Assembly (NCBI GenBank): GCA_027422505.1
Contig: JAPQWV010000755.1
Coordinates: forward strand, 143,501-207,500
DNA length: 64,000 nt
Reading direction: 5' to 3'
Origin: Craterostigma plantagineum
Taxonomy: Eukaryota > Streptophyta > Magnoliopsida > Lamiales > Linderniaceae
A program made the position numbers and the translations under genes. This document shows positions 38,101 to 49,650 of the stretch, piece after piece (within the stretch, counting starts at the first letter, position 1; each line of letters starts with the position of its first letter). Under the pieces are notes generated by a model. That model was given only the letters and a program-made list of their open reading frames with translations. It made no database searches and had not been told where the DNA came from.

Positions 38101-38966
38101 TTAATCGTTAGACTTACCATCGAGAAATCCAATTATAATTTTCAGCGAGCGAAAAACTTATGCACTGACTAGACAATTTAAGATGCAAATTTTATCGAGC
38201 GAAAAACTTACTATCGCAAAATAGAATTTTCGATTTAATTTCAATTTGGTCGCAAAAATTTTAACAGTGAAATTTTTTTTTTTTAACACTTAATTTTTCG
38301 ATCATAAAATTTCTCGACGGATTGACTTAGTCTTTCGTTGACTAATTTCTCGATCGAAAAATATTGAAGCGACAATTTTACTTAGGATCGAAAATCACAT
38401 TTCGCTCGACAAATTTCAAATCGAAAATTTTATTCAATTGAGGAAAATTTCTCGATAGTAAATTTACCTGAGAATTAATTTCTCGATCGTAAATTTACAC
38501 GGAATTTTTCTCGATCGTAAAATTGATCGACTACAGTCTAGATTTCAACTTCAACACTTAGAGAATTTTTCTCTAAGTCTTTTACTCTGTAGCGAAAATC
38601 GCAAATAAAATTTCTCGATCGAAAAATTTTACACGGAAAAGTTTCAATTGAAATCAGTGTATAGGAAATCAAATTGCAATTCAATTTTATCGACCGAAAA
38701 TTTCTCGGCATGAACAGTGACTTACTGATTTAACACTTAGCGAAATTTCGAACGATTTTTCACGCGACAAGTATTTTATTAGAACTTACAATCATGCCAT
38801 CACGATTTTTGAAATTGAACATACACTATGCATTTCATATGATTTCAATTCAAAATTCATCAAACATGCTATTATTTGCTATATTACTATAGTTTGATGA
38901 CATTTATTCATATTTCGACTGAAAATAAAATTGAACTAATAAACTTTTACATATCTTATATTTCAG
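35168..38966 (+). other. Post-pol spacer of element 2
   Basis: 3.8 kb, collinear with 11812-15514. Compared with element 1 it has about 130 extra bases near 35450-35585, a TA microsatellite at about 35266-35284 and an ATA-rich run at about 36640-36720. The GAACTTCTCCAACGATAATC repeats recur near 35870 and 35934. The TTTCTCGATCG-rich part runs from about 37340 to 38720. It ends in TTATATTTCAG immediately before the third-ORF ATG. No convincing gene. Confidence 0.75.
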
Positions 38967-41900
38967 ATGGATCGCTACCCAAGATACAACCACATATAAG
39001 ATCACAATCTGTACTTGAAGGTTCAGGATACGAACTTTCAGCTCGATCTGGACACATTTCGGTGCCCGGACGAGATCATCGTATCCATCCTCAGAGGCCA
39101 CCCCATCTGGCATGCGTTAACGGTCACCGCATCGGTGCCGATGGTCTATCTCCAGCAGTTCTGGGGATGCATACAAGGCGCCGTAGCAGACGGGACATTC
39201 TCCTTCATGACCCGAATCGGGACGCGGCATATTCACAGGAGCAAGAGCCAGTTCGGCATGATACTGGACTTGCCTCACAACAATAACTACGACCCGCTCC
39301 CGACGGATGCAGAGATGATTCAGGACTTTCTGCACATGGGATACCAACCTCCGCTCACAAGATTGGCCCAGGTCCAGAGCAGCGGAATCCCACACCCGTG
39401 GAAGACACTATTCGGAATAGTGAATAAGTGTCTGTCGTCCAAGCACGCAGGATTCGAAATAGTGAATAAGTATCTGGAACGACCTCGCGGACCAGTTCGA
39501 CTAAAGGAGAATAGAAGGTCGAAGAACGTGCCCTATGCTCGATGGTTCAGTGCAATCATCAGGGAGTTCATGGAGCTACATGCAGAGAACATCCCTCGGC
39601 TGCCTCCTGGTGGAAACTACCAGCCGCCAAGGCTTAAGTTTTTCCACAACGCACGGCTCATGGACCTGGACCAACCGTCGATGCCGATTCCACTCAACTT
39701 ACTCAGGCTCGCCGACCCCGCGGGAGCTGAGTATCAGAGATTCTGCTGGGAACACAATTTAACGGAGGAGATGATTAGAGGGCCCCCGGCAGATGTACAT
39801 GTGAGCCCTCCCCAACCGCAACAACACCAACCAAGCCCTGACGACACGATGATCGATGTTGTCGCTTAGGAGCTAGCTCAGGAGCCACCATTGGTCGAAG
39901 AGCCAATGCCCGACGTCGATGATACGCTGATAGACGTCGTGGCTACGGAAATGGAACTCGAGGCTCCTGACCTCGAATTGCAAGTGGAAGAGCCCGTACA
40001 TGTTGGCGTGCTCGAAGAAACTTTTGAGGAAGTTCTTCAACAAGAGGCACAGCCCGAAACGGAAATGGGGCAAAGCTCTCTTCCACCGGTGACAGATCAG
40101 GCACTGGAGGACGTCTATCGTGACCTCACTCCTCACACGGCCACCCCGTCCGACACAGAGTCTTACGAGGAAATCAGTCTGATCAGAAGGACTCCCAGAA
40201 GACTGAGCATTCAACTGGAGTCTCTCTTTCCAGCCGTCACTGTCGCACCAGATACTCCGCTGATCACAACGACAAGTGTTGCTGGCACTTCATTGCTCAA
40301 TCTTGAGCCGCAACCAACTCACGTTGAATCTGGTTCGCAGGCGCAACCCGAGCCTGCAACAACACCCATAGAGACCAATCCTCAGGATTCGACTCGAGGA
40401 TTGGGTGGAAGTCTCATACAGTCACAACCTCAAGTGACTGTGAGCCAACCCCAAGAGTCGGTGTCTACTCAAGGGTTGATAACAGGCGACATCAGTCGTC
40501 CTGGTCCATCCATGGAGGCGTCCACTCCCTTCGTGACGATCGAACAATTCTAGGCCGCTGTCTCTGCCGCTGTACAGTCAATGGAAGAAAAGATCACAGA
40601 GAGAGTACTCCAAGCACTCGAGGCATCCCGTAGAGATACCGGGAAAGCACCTGCCTCTGAAGGCCCTTCGTCACGAACCTACCCCACACCTTCACAACGC
40701 ACACCCACCGACCCTTTAGCCACTTCCTCCATCCTCATCAACCCATACACAATCCCAATCACCGAGCTCCACGATATACTCCTCGCCCGTTTGATAGGCC
40801 TGTCCATCCGATCGCCTCAAGAAGAGTCCCTCTATCAACGATTGGTGGATCATCCTGAGCCACCGACCGACACCTGCCGCGGCCAAAGCTCCCACTCACG
40901 GCGCAGACATGACGATCCTGACGATCAGGACCCTCATGAGGGGGAGAAGAGGCCGAGGACATCTGCATCTGGCCAAGGACAAGGCCCGGGCGCTACGCAG
41001 ACAAGCGCTGGAGCTCGTGAAACCCAAACACAAACCCAACAAACCCAAACACACACCACTCACCAAACACAAACCACCCAAACCGCCCACACCACGCACC
41101 GCATCGCCCACATCGACCCACCATCTTTTCACCTTAGGACGCCTCCGTCCACACCACTGATCTACTCAAGCCCCTTGCTTCCGGAAGAAGAAGCAAGTGA
41201 TGCGATGCTTGTAGCTCTAGCAGCTACCCAAGCCACTCCCTCTGTCGCTCCAGATCAACCGGGACCCTCTGGACATGGCATCAATCCACACGAGGCCCTA
41301 GACAAGTACATCTTCGAATGCCAGTGGATGACCCATTCCATGCCCGAGGAGCATCAAAGACAACGGCTTCACGACGTTCGGCACTTTCTACAACAAGCGT
41401 CCATAGATCTCGTAATCATAGAAGACGACGAGCTTCAGGAAGGTGAAGACTACGAGCGAGTTATCCCAAGGCTACCAGAGTTAATAGCTCAACAGGCGGT
41501 TCCCTCTCCAAGGCTAACGCCAGGGACCGTCCGGATCGACACGCCATGGGATAACATTCAAATTGAAATTTCCTTCCTCGAAGAAGTTCGTGAGAATATT
41601 TGGAGGTCTCCGGACAGAGTGAAGAAGCCGAACGAGTTCGAGCTCAGAGGGATCTCTCACTGGGATCAGCAGAAGAGGATGACCTACCTCTGGATGCTGA
41701 CCAAACTAGGACCTGACGTTAGGCTGGGGATGACTAAAACACAAGCCAAGAGTCATTATAAGAGTCTCTTCCCAATAAGCCAACTACTCAGCATATACTG
41801 TGCCAAAGGAGGACTTTCAACACCTTACTACATCATCGAACGAGTGGACAGGACCCGAGAGGAACTGAGCGAGAGCGACTTGCCGTACCTCCCCGCCGAT

Positions 41901-42148
41901 GAAGTGTACCGTCTTTATCAGCTATACGTGGAGAAGTACAAAGGTCCTCAGGGCTTCATCAAGAAAGAAGGCCTCGAAGGGCTCTACAGGTTCATGATGC
42001 GCCAAGTCAAGTACTATGCCGCACACGACCTTCAGATGGCTCTGGAGAGCAATATGAAGAAGGTCAACATGACCGCTCCACTCAACAAAGGACCTGAGAT
42101 CGAAGGGCTTCCCAATAATCACGTGCACATCAGCTCAGTCCTAGGCAT
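38967..42148 (+). pseudogene. Third ORF of element 2: one frame, three stops, 3' end lost
   Basis: About 1,060 codons in a single frame from ATG 38967, broken only by three single-codon stops: TAA near 38997 (Tyr in element 1), TAG at 39867-39869 and TAG at 40551-40553. No frame change is needed. The first ~290 residues look globular (FRCPDEIIVSILRGHPIWHA, FMTRIGTRHIHRSKSQFGM). The middle is acidic and Pro/Gln/Thr-rich with repeated DDTLIDVVA-like phrases and a His/Thr/Gln-rich stretch near 41020-41110. The C-terminal part is well ordered (EISFLEEVRENIWRSPD, LPADEVYRLYQLYVEKYKG). I do not recognise a catalytic motif or a membrane span. Its position matches the env-like gene of SIRE-type copia elements, but function is unknown. 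The end is cut at 42148. Confidence 0.75.
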
Positions 42149-42150
42149 AC
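42148..42150. other. Head-to-head breakpoint between elements 2 and 3
   Basis: Third-ORF sequence of element 2 is followed through CTAGGCAT (42141-42148; element 1 continues CACCTAC). From 42150 the sequence is the reverse complement of copia RT (CTTTGTGAGCCGC). Base 42149 fits neither partner, so there is essentially no homology at the join. This looks like an end-joining or inversion breakpoint, not a transposition end. Confidence 0.8.
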
Positions 42151-43753
42151 TTTGTGAGCCGCATAAGCCAGCAAGAGGCGGATAGCTTCGATACGGGCAA
42201 CATGAGCATAAGTCTCGTCGTAGTCGATGCCTTCCTGTTGTTTGTATCCCTTAGCAGCTAGCCTTGCTTTATTCCGGATCACTTCACCATCTTCATTTTT
42301 CTTATTCTTGAAAACCCATTTAGTTCCGACCACTGTTTTCCCATGTGGACGGGGTACCAAGATCCACACTTGAAGACGTTCGAATTGATTGATTTCCTCT
42401 TGCATTGTAATGTCCAATCCGGGTCTCGAAGTGCGTCTGCTACTTTGGTAGGCTCATTTTGGCTCAGGAAGCAACTGAAAAGACTGTGTTGACGACGTGT
42501 TCACACACCAACCGAATGATCGCCAATTATCTGATCAACCGAGTGGCCTCTCGTCCACTTGCGCTCATGAGGCAAGGCTGAAGTCGATGCGTCAGCCATC
42601 TGTGGATCTAGATTGCCTATAGTCTCCGATTGATCATTTGTCTGAGGAAGTTCCAATACTGCACTTGGATTGATTGTCTCTGATGATACTTCCTCGATGA
42701 CCACTGTAGGTTCTTCGATGTTCTGTAGCAATTCTGAATCGGGTGGGGTAGAGGTGTGAGATGAACATGGTACGTCGGTCTCGTTTGGTAGAGAATCCAT
42801 TGTAGGTGTAGTCGTGTATGACCGATATACCGGTTCGAAGAGAGAATCCAAGTCGTCTATTACAAGTCTCGCTGCTTCGTCTGACACTGATCCTGAAGTT
42901 GTTGCCATCTTCTGTTGGTTTTGTGCCAACACACTAGTGATTACGGGTTCTGAAATATTGTCTTCAGAAGCCAACGGGTTGAGAACGGGTCCTGAACTGA
43001 ATTGAGCAGGAACCAACGGGTTAGGCACGGGTCCTGGACTGAATTGACCAGAAGCCATATCTGCCACTTCGTGGAAAGTGACATTATAGCTTTCCTTAAT
43101 AGTTCGGTTGGACTTGATGTATACTCGGTACGCTTTTGATGTTGAAGAATACCCGACAAATGTAGCTTCGAATGCTTTATCGAACTTTGCACGTTGCTCT
43201 CGGTCGTTTGCCACAAAGCACTTGCACCCGAAGACTTTAAGGAAAGAGATGTTGGGCACTCTATTATTCACAATCTCGTACGGAGTCTTGTTGAACCGTT
43301 TGTTTTCATGTTTAGATGAGACAGTCGTTGATGCCATAGGCTGTTCCTCAGTAAATCAATCTGAGAAATGAGGCATACAGCTGTCGAGGGCCGCACAGAC
43401 GTCAGGTTGATCGTGTAAAGATTGGATCTCCGAAGTCCTTGAAGGAATTCTGTGTCCTGACTATCCAAAACTCTGCACCGATCAGCATGGAAGACCACCT
43501 GGAAGCCTTTGTCACGGAATTGGCCTATGCTGAACAAGTTATGGCGGAGGCCTTCGACGAATGAGACATCTTTGATGGTCAGATTCTTCAGAATGATGTC
43601 CCCAAGTCCTAGAATCGGGGCTGAATCGTTGCTCCCAAATCTGACTTTGCCGTTTGGTCGGTCTTTGTAGTTGCTCAGCAGCTCTTGATTACCAGTCATG
43701 TGTGTGGAGCAACCAGAGTCGAGGTACCACACATGATGGATCTGCAAAAACAA
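42150..43753 (-). pseudogene. pol: pol fragment of element 3, integrase core deleted
   Basis: Protease with [13 protein letters not shown] is present near the start (43753 downward), up to the integrase zinc region RLSHLNMK. At about 43306 the sequence jumps to [14 protein letters not shown], losing about 600 bp that hold all catalytic integrase segments in the sister copies. The linker carries an extra duplicated [19 protein letters not shown] phrase. Frame breaks occur near 43190 and 42500, with a stop near 42420. RT begins ([18 protein letters not shown]) and ends at LLAYAAHK at the breakpoint, before the catalytic YVDD. It cannot encode working enzymes. Confidence 0.9.
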
Positions 43754-43754
43754 T

Positions 43755-46700
43755 TTAGAGAGCTTTAGGTACCCACTTAAGCATGGGTCCTCTCGGATTA
43801 GCAGATTTAATTTTGGGTTCAGATATGACTCCTAAATCTATTTTTGGAAGAGTTTTAATAACCCATTGCACTTTTGAAAAAGTGGGTTTGGGTTTTGCCT
43901 CTATAGGAGACTTGTCCCTTTTGGCTTTTGTCGTCCTAGGCGGAGATTTAGGAACCCATTTGGGTTGAACCTTACAGGGAATGTAACTTCAGCACGTACA
44001 AATGCATTGGAGGGTTTGACTGAGGAAAAGATCTTTTCTTGTGATAGTCTCCTAAGGTGCTTAGGGGATTTAATTTCTACGGGATACCTTAGGTGAGTAC
44101 AGTCATGTACGACGCCCAAAGCTTTCTTTATGGCTGGATCTTGTTTCCTGCGAGTCTTCCTTGTGGCATTTGTTTCAGAATGATTAATTTTTGATGTAGA
44201 GCCTATTTCAAAGTTGGTGCTTCTAAAGGTAATCGGCTGAAGTGAATAAGTAGAAGCAACTATCTTAAAAGTGGAAATAGCTCTTTTATTTCTAAGAGTG
44301 TCTTTTATTGTAACAGAAGGAGTAGCATGTTCAGAAACAGTTAAATCTATTGGCTCCTTCTTTATCTTAGTGCTAGACACTCTCGCCTTTGTTTTTAGTG
44401 CTGACGCTACGCTCCCTGTAGACGTAGGTAAAGTAAAATTAGTCATAGCACTTTTAACAGAATTATTTTTACAATTTTTATCTTTCAAAGGCGTTTTTTC
44501 ATTTTTCACGCTTTTTGTAATAGCGTGAGAGGTAGTTTGGGAGGACGAGAAAGCCTTGAGATTTTCCATCTCCTTAAAGAATTTTTTCTTTTCAGCTTCG
44601 AAATTCTCTCGTTCTTTTTCTAACTTTGCCTGTGACTCCTCTATCTGTTTTATGATAGGGGGTTTGTAGAGAGAATTTTTATAATTAACGGTTTTAACTT
44701 CCTCGTGGTGTGTTTGAGAGTCACGAGGTAGAATTTGAACTAAATTGCAGACAGGTGTTAGAGTTTCTTTCCTATTTTTGTCCCTTTCATTTAGTTCTTC
44801 GTAGTCAAAGGGGATTTCTGGACCATGTGGACCTTGTCTAATGGATGAATCGAAAGTATTTTCATAAGACGATACTGTAAAATTTCTAAGAGAGGTTATT
44901 CCTAAGCCCATGTGTTTAACATCGTATATTTCTTTCTTTTGTAAAACACACGGGTTAGTGAAACCTATGCCTTCTATAGGATTATAGAACTCGATATCCT
45001 TGGGCTTGTTCAAAAATATCGTCTGTTCGGATTGTCCCCTACGCGTAACTATATCTTCTAATTTCTTTAATGTGGCATATAGTTTCTTGCGTTCCTCACC
45101 TAGGAGAGCATAATTATTTTCCACGGTTAGTTTAGCGGCTTGACAGGCATCGAAATCCTTACTAAGCTCACTAATCTTAGCATTCGATGTTTCTAATTGA
45201 GCTTCAAAGTTAGTGATCTTAGAGGTAGCTTCGGTTATCCTACAATTTAAAATTGCTTTCTCGTTGAGATTTCTAACCAAGCAATTGTAGTTATTTGCTA
45301 GTCTATCTTCTAATTCCTTAATCTTTTCGCTCTGTTGTCCTAGTTGAGGTTGACTAGTCTCTCTAGAATGGAGGCTCTTAGTAAGTTCATCTATTTTTGC
45401 ACTAGAGCTCCTAAGTTCTTGTTCGAGACTATCTATCTTCTCCTGAGCTCTCTCAAGTTCGTTCTCTACTTCCTTCATACTTTTCTGCTCACGTTTCATG
45501 TTAGCATATTGCTTTTGATATGATTCTAACATGGTCAATAATGTGGAAGGAGTGACTACCTCATTTGAAGACGTGGATGCGTTGTCGTCGTCCGTACGAG
45601 TGGATGTTTCGGCGTCCAATTCGTTGTCGAGACGGGCCATGAGGGCTAAGTTCTCTTCTTCAGAGCTCGAAGTGTCCTAGAGCCATTGGTCCTGTTCGGC
45701 CATGAGAGCTACTCCAGCTTCTTTCTGTTTTGTCAATTGAAGCTTCCTGGAGTAGTAGTTTGCATCTTTTTCCTTCGGGAGAGTGCACTCTCTGGCGAAG
45801 TGACCTGCTTTGCCACAGTTAAAGCATTTATTAGTCTCTTTGGGATTCTTGACCTCGGAACTCTCCGGAGCACGTTCTTTGTTCTTGGAGCTTGTAGTCC
45901 GAAGTCTATTGGCTGAGGTTGAAGACTTCTTCTTGAATTACTTCTTGCTCATCATTTGTCCAATGAGAGCTAACCGTTTTCCAAGGGCTTTCATGTTCGG
46001 CTCGATGTCGGAGTCCGATTCATCTTCCGACTCTGATGATGAAGGTGGCCTAACGATCTTTTCCCTTCTTGATCTTGTGCTCCTCTTCTCCGAGACTAAG
46101 GCAACCGTGTCATCGATTTGTTTGCCTTTCTGCTTTTTGGTAATCTCGCGGATATCATCCTCATGCTGAGCGAGATTATCGAACACGGCATGGACATCCA
46201 ACTCCTCTAGATCTTTATTTTGTCGTATTTGAGTGGATATTTTCTTCCATTCCGTGGGCAGAGAAGATAGAAATCTTATGTCTGTCTCCAAGTTTGTCTT
46301 CGTTATTTCTATCTTCCTCACCTCGTTGAGAAGAGTGAGGTATCGTTGGTAGATTTCGTATAGACTCTCCTCCGGCTTTGCTTTGAATGAGTCGTAAGCA
46401 GTGAGAATGTTCGCCTTCTTGGCCTTTATGCCAACTTCCGTCCTTTGCTTCATCCTATGCAGCTCATCCCACATCCCTTTGGCCGATGTAAGGCCGTCGA
46501 TTTGTCTGTATATATCGTTGGGGATGCCCTGCATAAGGGTATTCATGGCTACTAGATCAGCCTTAGCTCGAGCTCTTTCCTCCAGAGAGTATTCTCTAGG
46601 CTCCTTTAGTCGCCTAGAAGCTGGAATTGCTGGAGTAGCTGTTTCATCCCCTGGTACATGAACCCAAAACTGTGCTGGTCCCTCTTCAAGGGACTGCAGT

Positions 46701-46819
46701 AGATTTTCGGCTTGATCCTTTAGAGCGATGAAATTCAGGAAGCGACTTCTCCACACTGTGTATTCGCCTCTTTGCAAGATCGGCGGACGGTTGTCATTTC
46801 CGAGTGAGTATGCATCCAT
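43755..46819 (-). pseudogene. gag: gag of copia element 3, two stops plus frameshift
   Basis: Opens MDAYSLGNDNRPPILQ at 46819 and keeps the capsid-like region without the early deletions seen in elements 1 and 2 (it retains MNTLMQGIPNDIYRQIDGL). One stop is at 45936-45938 after GQMMSKK, where the sisters have Tyr. The zinc knuckle CFNCGKAGHFARECT is intact near 45785-45830. A Glu-to-stop TAG lies near 45677. The coiled coil and basic C-terminus read openly from 45640 to about 43980, where one base change of frame occurs before the TAA near 43755-43757. It is the best template for the ancestral Gag N-terminal region in this window. Confidence 0.88.
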
Positions 46820-47867
46820 GTTTGTATTATAGTAGTCGAGTTGTTGAAGGATCTTCGTTGATTGTTTTGAGGGTTGAAGACGATGTAAAGTGCTTCACAA
46901 GTGACGAAATTTGTTAGTAGCGTTTGATTCGAAGATTAGATCGACAATTATTTTCGATTCAATCTTTAGAGTATGATCGAAATTAATTTCGTCGATATAG
47001 AATGTATTTACTGTTTTCGTGCGAGAAATTTTGTCAGCGAAAAATTTTACGAGCGAAATAAATTGCCCAAAATCGTTCAGTCGAGAAAAATTTCTTGATC
47101 GTGAATTTATTTCGATCGTAAAGAAACAGTACGTTAGTATGTTTCTCGACAAGTCAAAATAAATCCGTTGACTAGAAAAGTTTCTCGTGTATAAATGATT
47201 TTTGCCTGGTCAAACGTTAAAAGGTTTGACTGAAAAAGTTTTCCGAGTGAAAGTTATTACGCATGCAAGGTCAAAATTGGTCTCACTCGAAAAAGTTTTT
47301 CGCTGGATAATGCTCGAGAAATATTTCTAACTAAAAACGTTTCTGCTGATGACGATTCTAGCGCTGACTTCGTATTCTTACCGAGAAAAATTCTCGCGCT
47401 AAGTTTATCGATAAAGAAACTAATCCGATCGCAAAACTTAGCGAGAAAAATTCACAGAATACGATTAACACAAATTCGAGCAAAAACAAAGAATCAGATA
47501 GTGAAGTTTGAGGTAATTGCTCGCAATCAAGTACGAATCACACACGAACAAGCAATTAAACACGTTATGAAGCAAAATATATCGAATTTGATCAAAATCG
47601 GAACGTGTTCTTCATGTTCTTCGTCAACGGTAAAATTTCAGAATCAAATTAATCAAAATTCGACGTTCAAACTGCTACTGATTTAGTCGCAATGATCATT
47701 TATCACTTAATCTAGCACTGAAACATCAGATTCAAGTCAATTAAGCACAGAATTAAGCTATTAGATCGAGAAACTTTTCGCGCCAAATCTGTTCTTCGTT
47801 GGAACAGTGTTCGAAATATAATTTCGATCCAATTCTAACAATATACGATTCAAAACAGAACGAATCT
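46820..47867 (-). other. Untranslated leader of element 3
   Basis: Minus-strand counterpart of the leaders at 4356-5416 and 27699-28761, with the same dense TTTCTCGATCG and GCGAAAAACTT motifs (about 46980-47430). No gene. Confidence 0.7.
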
Positions 47868-47879
47868 GCTCTGATACCA
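47868..47879 (-). promoter_or_regulatory. Primer binding site, tRNA-iMet type (element 3)
   Basis: GCTCTGATACCA on the plus strand, which is TGGTATCAGAGC on the element's strand, two bases from the LTR. Confidence 0.9.
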
Positions 47880-47881
47880 AT

Positions 47882-48232
47882 TGTTAGGTCCTCAGATTAA
47901 CAACTCTACGATCCTAGGCTAGAATTCATAGTAATTCGATCGTTTAGATAATCAATTGAATTCGATCGAAAAACTCAAGTTAAGAACACTAGAGAGAATT
48001 CAATTAGAGTGAGAAAGTTACTGTTGTTTCTCTCTCTAGAAATCGAATTGAAAGCCCTTCGGATCAATTCTCTAAACTTTCTCCCTTAAGCTCAATTGAT
48101 TTACATGTATTTATACCAAACAAACTTGGTATAAATATCAAACTAGTCCTAATCTAAGGACTACTATACAAAACGCCCCTAATTACAAGGACAACTAATG
48201 AAATAAAGCACAATTGCAAATGGTATTCTACA
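47882..48232 (-). repeat. 5' LTR of copia element 3
   Basis: 351 bp, reverse complement of the element 1 LTR (plus-strand TGTTAGG...ATTCTACA). TATAAATA on the minus strand corresponds to 48108-48115, inside the conserved inverted repeat TTTATACCAA/TTGGTATAAA. No second LTR in this orientation is present. Confidence 0.9.
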
Positions 48233-49230
48233 AGTGAAGCCTGAGTTGGTAAGGAAGTCAGATAAGACCTCGTACCAAGCTCTTGGTGCTTGCTTTAGTC
48301 CATATAGAGCCTTTTCGAGTTTGTAGACGAAATCTGGATGTTCTTGATTGAGAAATCCGTCTGGCTGTGAGACTTAAACTTCTTCCTTCAAAATTCCATT
48401 CAAGAAGGCAGTCTTTACGTCCATTTGATAGACAGTAAAGTCTTTGTGTGCCGCATATGCAAGAAACAGTCTGATGGCTTCAATTCTTGCTACAGGGGCA
48501 AAAGTCTCATCATAGTCAATTCCTTCTTGCTGATTGTATCCTTTAGCTACAAGTCTGGCATTGTTACGAATTACCACACCTTCCTCGTCTTTCTTGTTCT
48601 TAAATACACATTTCGTTCCGATTATTGTCTTACCTTTTGGACGAGGAACTAGATTCCAGACCCTGAGACGCTCGAATTGATTGATTTCCTCTTGCATAGC
48701 TACTATCCAGTTTGGATCATGTAGTGCGTCAATTACTCTGGTAGGTTCTGTTTGACTCAAGAAACAGGTAAAGTTACACTCATTTGAGAGCGAACCTCTG
48801 GTCTTTACTCCAGTAGTGGGATCCCTAATGATTTGATCTGCTGGATGACTTCTAATCCATTTCTTTTCATGAGGTAGTGTTGGAACATCTGTTTTTGATC
48901 CCTCATTTAATGGATACTCAGTCACAGAAGTAGTAGGATTGCATGCGGAAGTTGATGAGTCCTCTGGCTGTGTTTCTGGGATTGAGGTTTCAACGTTTGA
49001 AGTTGGAAACGTTTGTTCAGGAATAGGGTCGAATTCAGGAGGTGATGGACAAGCACTGGTTTCTGCATTTGAAAAGGAATTGGTGATTGGCCTGTTTAGA
49101 GAGATGTATATGTGCTCAAATAATTGATCCAGATCCATCTCTTCTTGAGCTTGTTGACTGAAATACGTTGGGTTTCTGTGTCGAGATTCATCAGTTGTAT
49201 GTTGTTTAATTCTGGTTCTGAAGTAGTGTA
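48233..49230 (-). pseudogene. Copia pol fragment of a different family (linker to early RT)
   Basis: From about 49140 down to 48374 an open frame reads a Ser/Thr/Pro linker and then [79 protein letters not shown] stop follows, and more RT ([13 protein letters not shown]) reads to 48240, where the LTR of element 3 begins. Wording differs from elements 1-3 throughout (FAPVAR, GILKEEV), so it is another copia lineage. Its upstream end runs into viral sequence somewhere around 49200-49300 with a frame change. Element 3 probably inserted into this older fragment. Confidence 0.82.
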
Positions 49231-49645
49231 TTCAGAAACTCTCTTTGAGGACTCGCCTAATTCCATCTGTGGTTGAGTAACACTGAAAATAATTTTACTA
49301 AAGGTATAACCTTTTTTCAAAGCAATTGGGGAATTTCCCGCATTAAAGTGATCAAAAGCACATGTTCCCGTGGACTTAAGAATATTCTCATAAGTATCAC
49401 GATTTTTATAGCAAGTAGCAGCATATGATGCTCTGTCTAGATACCTTGACATTAAAGTCCAAGGTTCATCAGACCATTTTAAATCTTTGAATTCTAACAA
49501 AAGTATTACCTCTGTATGATTCTTTTTTTCATAATCGACATCTTCGTCGTCTTCTGCAATTATTTTTGCATAAGAAGTACCTTCTTTATTTTGTGATTGC
49601 GCCTTTTGTTTCTTGTACTCAAGAAATTCTTTGTAAATTGGATCG
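49231..49645 (-). pseudogene. Viral second ORF, distal part
   Basis: Reads DDPIYKEFLEYKKQK near 49635, then a conserved-looking globular stretch (LEFKDLKWSDEPWTLMSRYL, STGTCAFDHF) to about 49280. Beyond that the frame passes into the copia fragment. It is the continuation of the reading frame at 51111-51277: taking the intervening LTR and one copy of its target duplication as an insertion leaves both parts in the same frame. Function unknown; a second ORF after RT-RNase H is known for some caulimovirids. Confidence 0.65.
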
Positions 49646-49650
49646 TCCTC

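Larger units (their letters stand above)
27345..42148 (+). mobile_element. Copia element 2, 3'-truncated, near-intact pol
   Basis: Sister of element 1: 5' LTR, canonical primer site, leader, gag, intact pol, 3.8 kb spacer and third ORF, then an abrupt end at 42148. There it is joined to a minus-strand copia copy. The last third-ORF codons, polypurine tract and 3' LTR are missing. It has far fewer lesions than element 1, so it is younger or was active later. The left flank is a normal satellite unit cut after GAGGTCAA. Confidence 0.9.
42150..48232 (-). mobile_element. Copia element 3, inverted and 3'-truncated
   Basis: Same family as elements 1 and 2 but on the minus strand: 5' LTR at 47882-48232, primer site, leader, gag, and pol up to the middle of RT, where it stops at the breakpoint. 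An internal deletion removed the integrase core. It abuts an older copia fragment at 48233, which marks the insertion side of its LTR; the matching target duplication is lost with the missing 3' end. Confidence 0.88.
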
